Assembly: GCF_026262505.1 (NCBI RefSeq)
Contig: NC_067204.1
Coordinates: 18,640,165 to 18,704,164 of the forward strand
Direction of reading: 5' to 3'
Source of the DNA: Trichomonas vaginalis G3
Lineage: Eukaryota; Parabasalia; Trichomonadida; Trichomonadidae
DNA: 64,000 bases
How positions within the stretch are numbered: position 1 is the first letter of the stretch; the number at the start of each line of letters is the position of its first letter. Below the pieces are notes generated by a model. The model made no database searches. It was not told the origin of the DNA and saw only the letters and a list, made by a program, of their open reading frames with translations. The position numbers and the translations under genes are program-made. Below, piece after piece: positions 39,977-49,879 of the stretch.

Positions 39977-40435
39977 TCATTCTTCCTCTTTGAAGTTATC
40001 GAAATATTCTGTTATTTTTTCCTTCAGTAATGGTAAGTCTTCTTTGAATGTAAGTATTGTACAACCTTTGATGTCATAGTGTGTTTGAGGTAACGTATCT
40101 TGAACTATTTCCTTTATTTGCTCATTCGGTGTCATTGAAATCGGTAAGTTTTCACGATAGAACCAGTTTCTGTCAGATTTGTAAATCTTAGCAAGGTCGT
40201 AAAAGCTTTTGTTGTTTCTTCTGACTAAATGCAACATAACCATATCTCTGTCTTCTTCATTTTCCAACTCTTCAGTATAAATCATATACTTATAGTTCTT
40301 TTCCTTTCCTTTTGGTACCGAACGTGGTATTCTTTTCTGTATGCTTTTGTCTTTGGATTCAATGACTTCATCTTTTGCTTGAAGTTTCTTTTCCATCTCT
40401 CCACGTTCTGCTTTATATAGTTCATCTAACATCAT
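39977..40435 (-). CDS. unknown cassette gene 1
   Basis: The 152-residue protein has a helical charged start (KAERGEMEKKLQAKDEVIES) and a middle resembling small virus regulators (KYMIYTEELENEEDRDMVML, LVRRNNKSFYDLAKIY), ending in LKEKITEYFDNFKEEE. The pattern (sequence, coiled coil, compact domain) recalls proteins of the KilA/Bro or MSV199 type but I see no decisive motif. ATG at 40435. Confidence 0.5.
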   Translation of the reverse strand: MMLDELYKAERGEMEKKLQAKDEVIESKDKSIQKRIPRSVPKGKEKNYKYMIYTEELENEEDRDMVMLHLVRRNNKSFYDLAKIYKSDRNWFYRENLPISMTPNEQIKEIVQDTLPQTHYDIKGCTILTFKEDLPLLKEKITEYFDNFKEEE

Positions 40436-40539
40436 GAAAATATAACAAGCATAAAGGTGAAGCCCACATTGCTACAGCATTTACTAAAAGTCTATGAACA
40501 TAATAACCTTTCAAACCAGGAGCCAAATTCTTGCGATTT

Positions 40540-40800
40540 TCATACGGAATCTCTTCCCCGGTTTTCCGAGGAAGCAATCATATGAGGAAATTCTTCTAAA
40601 AGTTCTTTTGTCTGTTGGTTTTCAAACCAATGATATGCTTGCTTTGTAGAACGAAGAGCATTCATTATACTTTGCATTTGGTACATGTCATCTTTGACCG
40701 AACGAATGAGGCGAAGTTGTTTGTTATATTGTATGTGTTCGTATTCTTCATTTATGGCTTCATGAACGATAGCAATTGTTGTGTTCTCTGATGTTGACAT
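40540..40800 (-). CDS. unknown cassette gene 2
   Basis: A helical 86-residue protein (MSTSENTTIAIVHEAINEEY) without recognised domain, followed at its 5' side by an A/T-rich T-run leader like other genes of the element. Confidence 0.45.
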   Translation of the reverse strand: MSTSENTTIAIVHEAINEEYEHIQYNKQLRLIRSVKDDMYQMQSIMNALRSTKQAYHWFENQQTKELLEEFPHMIASSENRGRDSV

Positions 40801-40887
40801 TACTGTCTTTACATACAAAATAAAAAAATAAATAAAAATAAAATTAGCGTTATTTTCTGACTTTCACAAAAGACAAAAATAAACGCT

Positions 40888-41493
40888 TTACATGTATTTT
40901 TCAGCAACTTCGTCAAATAATTTATAGCTTTATCTATCTCATCTACTTCAAACGTTTTCTTTACCTTTTATGGGAGCACCATACATTTTCTCAAAAACTT
41001 CAAGCAGTTCTGTTTCTGCGGCTCTCATATCATTAACGAACACAACCTTGACTCTATTGACTGTAGAGTCATATCTTTGAGTTATTATATGTTCTTCCTA
41101 TCTTATATCTCTTTGTATTGAAGTCCTTCGGTTTCTGAACGATGTAAAGTAAGCCTTCACTGCAACGTTCTGAGTCGAATGAACCATAAGTTATGAAGTT
41201 ATATCCAACAACTGAGTCTAACCATAACAAAACTATTGGTATAAGACTTTGTCAATGAGATATCTGTAGTTCCATAGAACTTACCGATATCATAAGCTCA
41301 GGATTTCTTGTCAAAATTTTCTGCGTTGAAGCATTTCTAACCCAGTGGTTTGTTTTCTTTCAGATGGAGATATAATGTCTGACAAAGAATATTTGTTGTA
41401 TTTCTTACAGTATCTTACGTTTAAATCACCTATTCTAACCACTTTGGTGTCATTGTCAATCTTTCTAACTGTTTCAAACTCAATGTTTGACAT
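40888..41493 (-). pseudogene. unknown cassette gene 3, broken
   Basis: Begins MSNIEFETVRKIDNDTKVVR and contains a later NRVKVVFVNDMRAAETELLE segment similar in style to the compact-domain proteins nearby. It looks broken (several breaks). Function unknown. Confidence 0.45.
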
Positions 41494-41597
41494 TACTTCT
41501 TTACATACAAAATAAAAATTTTTCTTAGAAAAAATTAGCGTTATTTTCTAACTAATGAAATTCATGAAATTTGGTCATTTTTCAGACAAAAATAATG

Positions 41598-41655
41598 TTT
41601 AGGGTAGATGGTTAGATCTAACCTGATATCTACCCTCATTTCTACCCTCATTATT
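41598..41655. repeat. GGTAGATCTACC-type palindromes
   Basis: AGGGTAGATGGTTAGATCTAACC followed by ATCTACCCTCATTTCTACCC: an interrupted inverted repeat, matched in reverse at 42665-42722. Confidence 0.75.
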
Positions 41656-42414
41656 TATAACCGTTTTACATGGTAAACGTTATGAATTCGTGAGATTCTA
41701 AACAATTTCGTAGCTTCTATTTCTTCAGTTAATATATCAAAAATTTTAACAATGCCGAAAGTTTCTTTATACTTCTTCTTGACATCAGATAAAAGGAAAT
41801 CATCAGCTGTGGGATAGTTTTTATTAAGAAATGTCAACATGTCCATTTTATCTTCTGCTGGCTTTTCTGCTTCTTTCTTTAAGTCTGCGTAATCGTTTCT
41901 CATACGTTCTATCTCTTTTACTGAATAGTTATATTTCCTCATTGCTGCTTTACATTTTGAACATTGCGGATTCATTTTTGCGTTATACATTGAAACATTA
42001 CCAGCTAAAATAACTAAAGCATCAATGGCTTTCTTTAAATCTGAAGCAGTTGGTTTTATCTGTTCGTTCCATACTTTGCCTCTTCTGTCTTTATCTCTTA
42101 TCTGCCACACACATTCAGCAGCTAATGAAACAAAGTTATCGTAAGTCTTAAACTCCTCAGATTTATATATGTCAGAAATGTTTTTTATAAACCATGTCGC
42201 AATCTTTGTTCATAACTTTATGGTTGCAATGAAAACCAAGGAATTCATAATTTACTTTACGTATGAACTTCTTTATTTCTACTGAATCAGTAACTTTAAC
42301 TTCAATTTCATCGAATTCAGGAATAGTTAGTTTTTGTTGCTGAACTTCCGGTAATTTAGGCAAATGGTCTATGATATCTTGCATTTCATAAAGATACTGT
42401 TCATTTGTTTTCAT
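41655..42414 (-). pseudogene. unknown cassette gene 4, broken
   Basis: Begins MKTNEQYLYEMQDIIDHLPK and includes a CSKCKAAMRKYNYSVKEIER segment with a CxxC pair. It looks broken (about one break). No family recognised. Confidence 0.45.
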
Positions 42415-42596
42415 CTTTTCGCACTACAGTCTAAATTACTTGTTAAAAGTTCTTGCTTTATTCTTGTATTTCTGTTCAAAGTATGAAGAAGGAATGAAGT
42501 TTTCATCTCTACCAACATTGACGTAGGATTCATGATTAATGAATTTGGTGCCGTGCATGCTGTCGAAAGTGCTGATGTTTTGATTTTTGTAATCAT
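42411..42596 (-). CDS. unknown cassette gene 5
   Basis: A 61-residue frame (MITKIKTSALSTACTAPNSL) with ATG at 42596 after a T-rich leader. It shares the MNPTSM stretch with 39569-39865. May be a remnant. Confidence 0.35.
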   Translation of the reverse strand: MITKIKTSALSTACTAPNSLIMNPTSMLVEMKTSFLLHTLNRNTRIKQELLTSNLDCSAKR

Positions 42597-42664
42597 ATTT
42601 ATATAAAAATAAAAAAAATAAATAAAATAAAATTAACTTTATTTTTTTTCTATCTTAAGGAAAA

Positions 42665-42722
42665 TTCATGAGGGTAGAAATGAGGGTAGAAATGAGGTAG
42701 ATCTAACCATCTACCCTAAACA
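42665..42722. repeat. GAGGGTAGAAAT array and palindrome
   Basis: GAGGGTAGAAAT repeated, then GAGGTAGATCTAACCATCTACC; inverse of the block at 41598. Confidence 0.75.
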
Positions 42723-42830
42723 TTATTTTTGCTGAATTCAGCAACAAAATGAACGAGGTCAGATGTAAGTAAATACTTTGAATTCATTTATAACGCCTTA
42801 GTAAGCTCATAAAATGCTTGTTTTGCAATC

Positions 42831-42880
42831 ACATTTTGACGAAGTGCAAATCTTCACTTCGTGTCATGATGCAAAAATAA
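42831..42880 (+). repeat. 50-bp direct repeat, right copy
   Basis: Identical to 39601-39650; closes the small-gene cassette. Confidence 0.9.
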
Positions 42881-43295
42881 TGAGTTCATTTACTCACAAT
42901 ATTTTTGTACAAAATGTAAACTTTACATAACCGTTTCTATCGTACATATATTAGTTGACATTGTAAACTATCTTCATGTAAAGTATGGCGGTTTGAAACC
43001 GTCGGGAACCTTCACTTTTTGACGAACTTTCCGCAGCAAATTTTAAAATTTGTGAAAACTCAACGGTTTGACACGTACCATATGTCATTTTACTCAGAAT
43101 TTTGTGCTGAATTCAGCAAAAATTATTTGTTCATGGGCTATGCCCCGCCGCTTTGCGTCTTTATGTTAAAATAAATGGTACCATTAATGATATCAATGAC
43201 TGTTCTCGTTCATGTCTGATTTACATCTAATGAAAAAGTTTAGAAGAATTTTCTTATTCTTTCTGGCATATTTTTGTCTTTCCAGTACTCCCGCT

Positions 43296-43466
43296 CTAAT
43301 GGTCCCAGATGTGTTGGCTTTGACCTCTCAAGTTCTTAGATGGTATAACATCTTCAACGCCTCCTTCATATCTTACTTTATAAGTGTCATCGTTTATGTT
43401 ATAGCCAAGTATTTCAATAACCACTCCTCGCTTTGCTTCGTCAATGGTTTTAGCAAGTTTTGCCAT
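43296..43466 (-). CDS. small chromo/SH3-like protein
   Basis: A 56-residue frame from ATG at 43466 reads GVVIEILGYNINDDTYKVRY then EGGVEDVIPSKNLR, a compact five-strand pattern typical of chromo- or SH3-like barrels that accompany integrases. It lies 17 bp downstream of the integrase gene on the same strand. It may work with the integrase in binding DNA or chromatin. Confidence 0.45.
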   Translation of the reverse strand: MAKLAKTIDEAKRGVVIEILGYNINDDTYKVRYEGGVEDVIPSKNLRGQSQHIWDH

Positions 43467-43483
43467 TACTACTTTCGACTAAT

Positions 43484-44326
43484 TTATGACGAGGATAAAA
43501 CGCAATAGAGTCGTCGGCAGCTTTTAATAAGATATCCATTACCTTGCGTAGAGTCTACGATATAATAGTTTCTACTTAACCTTAAACGTTTCTTTGTCAA
43601 CGGTTTGTCGTCAAGAACTACACGAACTTTTGTACCAGGAATGAGGGTAAATTGTGTTGAATTTCTGATATTTTGTGTTTGGCTTCGTTTCTTTTGTATA
43701 TACTTTTCTTGTTGTTGTTGTGTCATTGAATTTTGTGTATGTCCTGTTGTAGAATGTGTTGAGGAATTATATACTTCGAGAAAGTGTTTCATTGTTTCTT
43801 CGGTAAAGTCTCGCTCTTGATTTAAATCTCTGAGAGTCCTTATGAAGCGGTTTATGATGCCGAGTATGTTATGGTTATGGTCTTCAGTAGTGTAGTGAGT
43901 TATGTTATGCTTAATGAGAAAATCTGTGATTTCATTGCTGAGGTATGCACTGTCTTGGTCTGATGTTAAAGTACTTGGGCTATGTTCTGCTACAAACTTT
44001 TGTAAAACTCTTAACACTTCACGAGTTCCTTTATTTTTCATTATATATGCATATGCTTTGCGAGTGTTAACATTAATGAAGATGAGGAATGGTTTATGTC
44101 CTCCTTTTCTGCTTTGAATGAGAGTGTCAAATTGGTATGCGTCAGGAGTGTTGGAGTAAATTGGTAAAAAGTAGTCGTAAGGGTTTATTTTTGTTTGATG
44201 TACAACATTTTTGTCAAAGAACCTTTTCACTTCAGCTCTGTTAGTAAATCCCCAACTCTTTGCAGCTTCATTGAACTTCTTAAATGACCTCCATGGATGT
44301 TGTTCGAATACTTCTTTCAAGCTCAT
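43484..44326 (-). CDS. Polinton integrase (RVE family)
   Basis: A 280-residue homologue of the gene at 1400-2359: YQFDTLIQ (first strand), LTSDQDSAYLS, and NHNILGIINRFIRTLRDLNQ, followed by a basic C-terminal domain (VRVVLDDKPLTKKRLRLSRN). ATG at 44326 (MSLKEVFEQHPWRSFKKFNE) gives a helical N-terminal extension not seen in Polinton A. The frame looks whole. Function as for the family: joining element ends to target DNA. Confidence 0.8.
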   Translation of the reverse strand: MSLKEVFEQHPWRSFKKFNEAAKSWGFTNRAEVKRFFDKNVVHQTKINPYDYFLPIYSNTPDAYQFDTLIQSRKGGHKPFLIFINVNTRKAYAYIMKNKGTREVLRVLQKFVAEHSPSTLTSDQDSAYLSNEITDFLIKHNITHYTTEDHNHNILGIINRFIRTLRDLNQERDFTEETMKHFLEVYNSSTHSTTGHTQNSMTQQQQEKYIQKKRSQTQNIRNSTQFTLIPGTKVRVVLDDKPLTKKRLRLSRNYYIVDSTQGNGYLIKSCRRLYCVLSSS

Positions 44327-44759
44327 TTATGTAAAGTTAAAGATTTTATTCAAGACGGTACCATGCGAATATAGTCATAAATGGTGGCATATAATCTTCA
44401 CCCGAGCCTGTTGGATTTGTTGTGAAAGTGTGTGAATGATTTCCTGTGGTTCCACAAAAAATACCTGTGCTTGAATCTACTGGGTCACTTGAAATATCAT
44501 ATCTATTCATTCCCTGTCTATCCGAACCTGCTGCAAGATTTGTATAACCTCTTTTTGTTATTGAATCTGAATGACTACCTGTTGTGTTTGTAGTTCCTGT
44601 ATGAGTGTGCGGTGGAAGGTTTGCTTCTTTAATTTTCTTCGAACCTCCTGTTTGCTTTGAATATCTAGCACAGTATAAGAATTTATCTACAATCTGCTTC
44701 CACGTACCAAAACCTAAAACTGTTTCTGGATTTGTTGAGTTCATTGATGTATAAATAGA

Positions 44760-45397
44760 GCCTATAGGATATAATGTTTGAAGTATTTCAGTCTTTAATG
44801 TTTGAAGCTCTGTTTTGTCGGCTTTCTTATCTAACATTGCTGGTAGTTCATATGTTTCAAAGTTTATGGCATGATATTCAATGTTCATACATTTACCATT
44901 TAAGGAGTTTAGTGTATCTTTTACGCTTGTACTCGGATTTTCTAATGGTGCACTTGAACCAAGGGTATAGTTCAATATTATGTCGTCTGCTCTAACAGTA
45001 GTGAAGGATTTATGTGTATGGTTCTTGTCGGCTTTCTTCTCTAACATTGCTGGTAGTTCATGTGTTTCAAAGTTTCTGACATGACCTTCGATATTCATAC
45101 ATTTGTTATTTAAGGAGTTTAGTGTATCTTTTACGCTTGTACTCGGATTTTCTAATGGTGCACTTGAACCAAGGGTATAGTTCAATATTATGTCGTCTGC
45201 TCTAACAGTAGTGAAGGATTTATGTGTATGGTTCTTGTCGGCTTTCTTCTCTAACATTGCTGGTAGTTCATGTGTTTCAAAGTTTATGGCATGATATTCA
45301 ATGTTCATACATTTACCATTTAAGGAGTTTAGTGTATCTTTTACGCTTGTACTCGGATTTTCTAATGGTGCACTTGAACCAAGGGTATAGTTCAATA
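44760..45397 (-). repeat. three 210-bp tandem units of the fibre gene
   Basis: Units start near 44761, 44971 and 45181 and are about 95% alike. The second-unit sequence TTCAATATTATGTCGTC shows the empty target site of the mariner insertion. Confidence 0.85.
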
Positions 45398-46700
45398 TAG
45401 GGTGTCCAAAGGTGCGTTTAGCACAGCGCTCTATATGAGACTATTAAAGGAGATATATGCTGATTATAAATATATAATAAAAAATATGAATATATGTATA
45501 TGATGAGTATGTTGTATTTTGGCGCCATGCCGGGATATAAAATGAATTTTGAGACAAGAGGCGGTTTCGCGGGAAATTTTGGCGGGATTTTTTTCATTTT
45601 TTTAATGAATCATAAAGAAAACATCCTCGCTCTTGCAAAAAAATGCAAAGACTGTAAAAAATCTACGAGACATTGGTAAAATGCTTCGGTATGGATGCTC
45701 CTAGCTATTCCACTGTAACGTATCATGTTAGGATGTATCACTTCATGAACAAAAAGGCGCCCATCATAAAAATTGACAAAAAATCGCCGGATCAAAGAAA
45801 AATCAAAGCAATTCTTCAAGCGCTAGATGAAGACCCAAGAGCATCACTCAGAAGGATAGAGGAGATGACAAAGATACCACGTACAACAGTCAGTTATTAT
45901 CTGCACAATTATTTGAACTACAAACTAGCGTATACACGTTGGGTTCCGCACAACCTTAATTCAGTTCAAAAAAAATCTAGAGTCCAATCTTCGAAAGAGC
46001 TCCTCTCTATATTGGGTGCGTATCAATCCAAGAAGTTTCGCTTTTTAGTAACAGGGGACGAGTCTTGGTTTCAATATGCAACAGAAGCCAAAATCATGTG
46101 GATCCCGAAGGATGAAAATCCGCAAACATTCCCGAAGAAAAAAATTGACACACCAATGATTATGTTGTCGGTTTTTTGGGGCGTGAATGGCATCATCGCA
46201 ATTGATATTCTTCAAAAACCTAATACGATGAATGCTCAGTATCTAATTGACAATGTTCTTACTCAAATTATCAATTCTGATGAGTTTGAGAAATCCAAAC
46301 AACAAAAACAAAAGTTTGCAATTCATTTTGATAATTCAAGAGTTCACAAAAGTCATAAGGTAATGAATTACTTGTTGGAAAACAATGTCAAAGTTGTTCC
46401 AAACCCAATTTATTCACCTGATATTGCACCCTCTGACTTTTATTTATTCGGCACGCTAAAAAAGAGAGCTGAAGGACGCGAATTCGCGAGTCCAGATGAT
46501 CTTGAAAATTTTGTAAGAGAGCAATTTGAGCAATTTTCTCATGATGATTTAAAGCGTGTCTTTCAAGCCTGGATCGATCGCTGCGAACGCGTGATTGAAT
46601 CCAATGGTGATTATATTTAAATAAACTTTATATATATGTAACTTGTTTATTTCTATTCGCAGTATTCAGGTTTGTGCTAAACACACCTTTGGACACCCTA
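45398..46700 (+). mobile_element. Tvmar1-type mariner, copy 2
   Basis: A 1303-bp element with the same terminal repeats as copy 1, flanked by TA at 45396-45397 and 46701-46702. The two copies differ at only a handful of positions. The empty site is preserved in the neighbouring fibre repeats, which proves the TA duplication. Confidence 0.97.
45691..46620 (+). CDS. mariner transposase (DD34D)
   Basis: Identical in layout to the copy at 12875-13804, with VTGDESWFQY, HFDNSRVH and SPDIAPSDFYLFG. It differs by about three residues (for example FRFLVTG for FRFIVTG, MIML for MMML, YLLEN for YLVEN). The reading frame is intact, so either copy could be a source of active enzyme. As in copy 1 the first in-frame ATG is MDAPSYS, with a short frame (45494-45679) ahead. 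Confidence 0.9.
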   Translation: MDAPSYSTVTYHVRMYHFMNKKAPIIKIDKKSPDQRKIKAILQALDEDPRASLRRIEEMTKIPRTTVSYYLHNYLNYKLAYTRWVPHNLNSVQKKSRVQSSKELLSILGAYQSKKFRFLVTGDESWFQYATEAKIMWIPKDENPQTFPKKKIDTPMIMLSVFWGVNGIIAIDILQKPNTMNAQYLIDNVLTQIINSDEFEKSKQQKQKFAIHFDNSRVHKSHKVMNYLLENNVKVVPNPIYSPDIAPSDFYLFGTLKKRAEGREFASPDDLENFVREQFEQFSHDDLKRVFQAWIDRCERVIESNGDYI

Positions 46701-47825
46701 TATTATGTCGTCTGCTCTAACAGTAGTGAAGGATTTATGTGTATGGTTCTTGTCAGCTTTACTGTCTAATGTAGCTTGAAGTTCATTTATATCGGAGATG
46801 TTGTGTTTATGAGATTTCAAAACTTTGTTCGTTGCTTCGAGTTCAACTTTGTCAGCTTTACTTTTAATAGCATCTTCAAAAGTTATTTTTGCCTTAACTC
46901 TCAATGTAAATCTTGGTTCAACTAATACACCGTTAACAAAGAAGTATGAAGCATAAATTTCATCGTTATAACCAAATGCTTCTGGTGCTTTACCCGTGTC
47001 ATACTGTACAGTACAGCTTATGTCATAACCTTTAGCACGAATGAATTTATATCTTCTTTCATTAACATCTTCAGTGCTTATTTGTTCATCCTGTGTTAAA
47101 TATCCATGGTAGTCCGTTATAATCTGTTTGTCTGAAGTTATATAATGAACGTGGTTCTTGACTTTATCACTCAGAGCTAAAAGCTCATTTTTGTCTGCTT
47201 TTTCGGCTAATTTCTCATTAACATCATTCACTTCTAATTCAACTCTTCCGCCAGAACTCTTATTATCATTAATCTTTTTCATTAATTCAGTAATTACGTC
47301 ATAAAGACTATATTCTGTTTTCGGTTTTGTAAATAATGAGTCAAAATTTCTTTTCATCATTACATCGCTGACATTAATGATATCACCAATTTCTTTTTCA
47401 TTTATTTTCTTCATTAATTCTGCAATAATGACGAATATATAATCTGTTAATTTATTCTCTTCATCGAGGGTTATAGAATATTTTGAAATTGAATCATTAA
47501 CTCCTCTAAATAAATCAATAACTTCAGGATACACGTTTTTAATGTCTCGAATAACCCGACCAGTATCCTGTTGTTCATGTTCTTCGTTCCCGTCGTTACG
47601 TGGTTTTATATCTCTAACCATCATCAACGCAGCCATAACCGGAGGGTTTGTTGCTATCTGTTCGAAAATCCGTCCGTTATGTACGGTATATCTAAATAAT
47701 TTCTTTGTGTTTGTTAAAACATTTGAAACAAGTCTTTTAAAACCATCTACAAAATTTCCTGTTTCACCTAATGTTCTTGCAGCATTTACAAGCTCACCCA
47801 TTCCCGCTTTTGACCCCAAAAACGT

Positions 47826-48650
47826 CTATATTGCATTTATTTCACTCTGTATAGTTGTCCATTCAGCGAAACTAACACCCGCATTCGCTAAGCTGAAAAT
47901 GAAATTCAGTGGATCAAACTTAATTCCACCTTCTTTTTCAATTTCAACGAACTCACTAACATGAGATTTTAAGTATTCTTTCGTTAAAATTGTTTTCCCC
48001 GATGTTATGTCATTAACGAAACTATCACCGTCAAAAGTTAACGAATTCAATTTCGTCGTTGATGCTTTTATTTCATACACCGCTTTATCGATAGTTTTTG
48101 GCTCACCTTCTTTAGAAGCATATGAAACATTAATGAATGAATTATATGTATTCGTGAATGAATTAAAATCAATGATTTTCATTAATGACGCCTTTAATGA
48201 TTCATTTACTGTTGAATCCCTTAAAGTAATTAATGAACTGTCATTTATGAAAGGTACACTGCAAACCGTCGAGTTTGGATCAAATGCTGTAGTTGGTGCA
48301 GGAATATTAATGATATAAGTCATTAAATCATTAAGTGACGTAAATAATGTTGTCGTTTTTGATTTAATTTCTTTAGCATCTGTTATATATGGTAATTTTA
48401 TTTCTGTAGTTTCTGAATTAAAGATATTCGCTAAAATGTTTTGTAAACTGTTTTGAACAGCTGTGTAAACCGTTGAATCCGGAACTCTTACGATTTCACC
48501 GTCCTTAATAAAAGGCATTGCACATGGTGTAGTGCTTGGGTCAAATCTTTTTGGATTATGATTCAACATATATTCTAATGCTTCATAAACAGACCTATAT
48601 ACGGTTGTATTATCTTTTTCAATAATTTCACCGTCCTTTATAAACGGCAT
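47826..48650 (-). CDS. fibre-associated repeat protein
   Basis: About 274 residues with repeated modules of the type CAMPFIKDGEI(V/I) plus a DxTVY helix plus a FDPSTTPC linker (residues 1-110 and again near 125-150). The frame remains open for another 50 codons upstream without ATG, so the true start is unclear. It lies between the fibre and the penton-like gene; the repeats suggest a fibre shaft or adaptor. Confidence 0.5.
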   Translation of the reverse strand: MPFIKDGEIIEKDNTTVYRSVYEALEYMLNHNPKRFDPSTTPCAMPFIKDGEIVRVPDSTVYTAVQNSLQNILANIFNSETTEIKLPYITDAKEIKSKTTTLFTSLNDLMTYIINIPAPTTAFDPNSTVCSVPFINDSSLITLRDSTVNESLKASLMKIIDFNSFTNTYNSFINVSYASKEGEPKTIDKAVYEIKASTTKLNSLTFDGDSFVNDITSGKTILTKEYLKSHVSEFVEIEKEGGIKFDPLNFIFSLANAGVSFAEWTTIQSEINAI

Positions 48651-48805
48651 AGTACATGGAGTTAAAATAGGGTCAAACTTTTCATAGTCCTTCCATGTTA
48701 TGTATTTCTCAGTATTTCCATCAGTGATAACAATATATTTGTCAGTAAGTGTGAGAGAGTATTGACCAAAATATAAACGTTTAGCTCTGTCAGCTTCATA
48801 CGCAT

Positions 48806-49615
48806 ATGCAGCTATACTCAGATTTTAATGAGAATAAAATGTTGTTCTATTTGCAAAGTACAGACCCAAACGAATACGGGACAGTAAAGCTACAAACAAA
48901 CTTAGGTCTACAGAATGAGGCGCTTGCATTCAGAATGGTTGACTTCAATACTATCGCTTCATTCGTTATAACAGATGAAACAGATTTCATGGAGATTGAA
49001 ATAGATGGAAAGAAGCACGAAATAAGATTTCACAATAATGTAGAATATAAGATGGAAACATTAGCTGGAGTGTTAAATGCTCTCATAAATACTACAATAA
49101 ACAAGGATAACGAAGAAAACTTAATGAATGTTAAACTTATTGCAGGAGTTTTGAAGTTCGGTTATGCGAAGGAGTTTAAGATAACACGAATGAGTCATAG
49201 AGTACAACTTCTTTTGGGTGCATACCATATGACATTTCCTTTGAAAAGTGTTGACAAAACGATTGAGATGAAATCTGTTCCATACGTATGTTATGGTAAT
49301 TGTTTATACATTGAGTCTAAAATAGCTAATGTCACAGGCATTTCAGGAGTTAATAGTAAAGGTTCAGTAGAATATAAATCCTTCTGTTATGCAGTCAATT
49401 CAATGTTCATTCCAAACGTTCCTGTCATAGCAACTCATTTAGGTAAATGGGTTCGCATTAGTCCTCATAATTTGAAAGACATGCAATTCAGACTTGTTGA
49501 CTTTCAAGGAGAGCCTGTAGAACTGAAGGCACCAGTGCGAATGACTGTTGAAGTTGACTTTTTAGAAAATATTAAATGCAACAGTTTACAAGAGAACTCA
49601 GAGCTAAAAATATAA
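48806..49615 (+). CDS. penton-like protein
   Basis: This 269-residue protein is beta-rich and ends with FRLVDFQGEPVELKAPVRMT and VEVDFLE, a pattern close to the C-terminal strands of Polinton/adenovirus-like penton proteins. Its middle (VRISPHNLKDM, GNCLYIESKIANVTG) recalls the CLYIEAQLLNS end of the gene at 34053. ATG at 48806. Among the four penton-like genes of this window this is the best match. Confidence 0.55.
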   Translation: MQLYSDFNENKMLFYLQSTDPNEYGTVKLQTNLGLQNEALAFRMVDFNTIASFVITDETDFMEIEIDGKKHEIRFHNNVEYKMETLAGVLNALINTTINKDNEENLMNVKLIAGVLKFGYAKEFKITRMSHRVQLLLGAYHMTFPLKSVDKTIEMKSVPYVCYGNCLYIESKIANVTGISGVNSKGSVEYKSFCYAVNSMFIPNVPVIATHLGKWVRISPHNLKDMQFRLVDFQGEPVELKAPVRMTVEVDFLENIKCNSLQENSELKI

Positions 49616-49818
49616 AGTATGAATGTTATGTATTAGGTCATGAACTTTGGTTGTTGCTGTTTGATGAAACAAATGAATTAGTTATGTCAGTCAAGAGCAC
49701 AGAAAAATATTGTGTTAGTGAAAACTGCACCAAGTCAATAAGATTAGGTTTGCATTATGAAGATGAGTTCGATACTGTTGAAGAAGTTTTGGATAGATAT
49801 TACAAATTGCTAACTTGA
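49576..49818 (+). CDS. small unknown Polinton protein
   Basis: An 80-residue protein (MQQFTRELRAKNIKYECYVL) overlapping the end of the penton-like gene by 40 bp in another frame, with protein-like pattern throughout (DEFDTVEEVLDRYYKLLT). No family recognised. Confidence 0.5.
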   Translation: MQQFTRELRAKNIKYECYVLGHELWLLLFDETNELVMSVKSTEKYCVSENCTKSIRLGLHYEDEFDTVEEVLDRYYKLLT

Positions 49819-49835
49819 AATTTTTTTTGACTGAC

Positions 49836-49875
49836 GGCGCAAAGCGCCAAGATGGGCTCAAAGAGCCCTCCTGAC
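49836..49875. repeat. GC mini-palindrome pair
   Basis: GGCGCAAAGCGCC and GGGCTCAAAGAGCCC follow each other after the stop of 49576-49818. Both belong to the mini-palindrome group found in all Polintons here. Confidence 0.8.
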
Positions 49876-49879
49876 TGCT

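Larger units (their letters stand above)
42597..43295. other. hairpin-rich non-coding region of Polinton C
   Basis: About 700 bp without a convincing gene but with many palindromes: the GGTAGATCTA-type array (42665-42722), GCTGAATTCAGC (42731 and 43107), the 50-bp hairpin repeat (42831-42880), GGTTTGAAACC (about 42989) and a GGGC mini-palindrome (43136). It could be a control or replication region. Confidence 0.5.
44346..47819 (-). pseudogene. phage-like fibre gene, interrupted by Tvmar1
   Basis: The C-terminal part (44346-44830) has YPIGSIYTSMNSTNPETVLG, GTWKQIVDKFLYCA, HTHTG and MPPFMTIFAWYR, as in the fibre of Polinton A. Upstream are three 70-residue tandem units with KADKNHTHKSFTTVRADDII and a further N-terminal part (to 47819) with KADKNEL-type repeats. 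Tvmar1 copy 2 (45398-46700) sits at a TA in the third unit. Apart from the insertion the gene also looks open at its 5' side. Confidence 0.75.

Noticed and set aside
43212-43508. Plus-strand hydrophobic frame as a membrane protein
   Set aside because: The opposite strand encodes a coherent chromo/SH3-like protein; the hydrophobic pattern is its antisense.
49576-49818. Adenain-like maturation protease expected in Polintons
   Set aside because: No protein in the window shows the His/Asp/Cys pattern of the family; this small protein does not either. The protease may lie outside the window or be absent.
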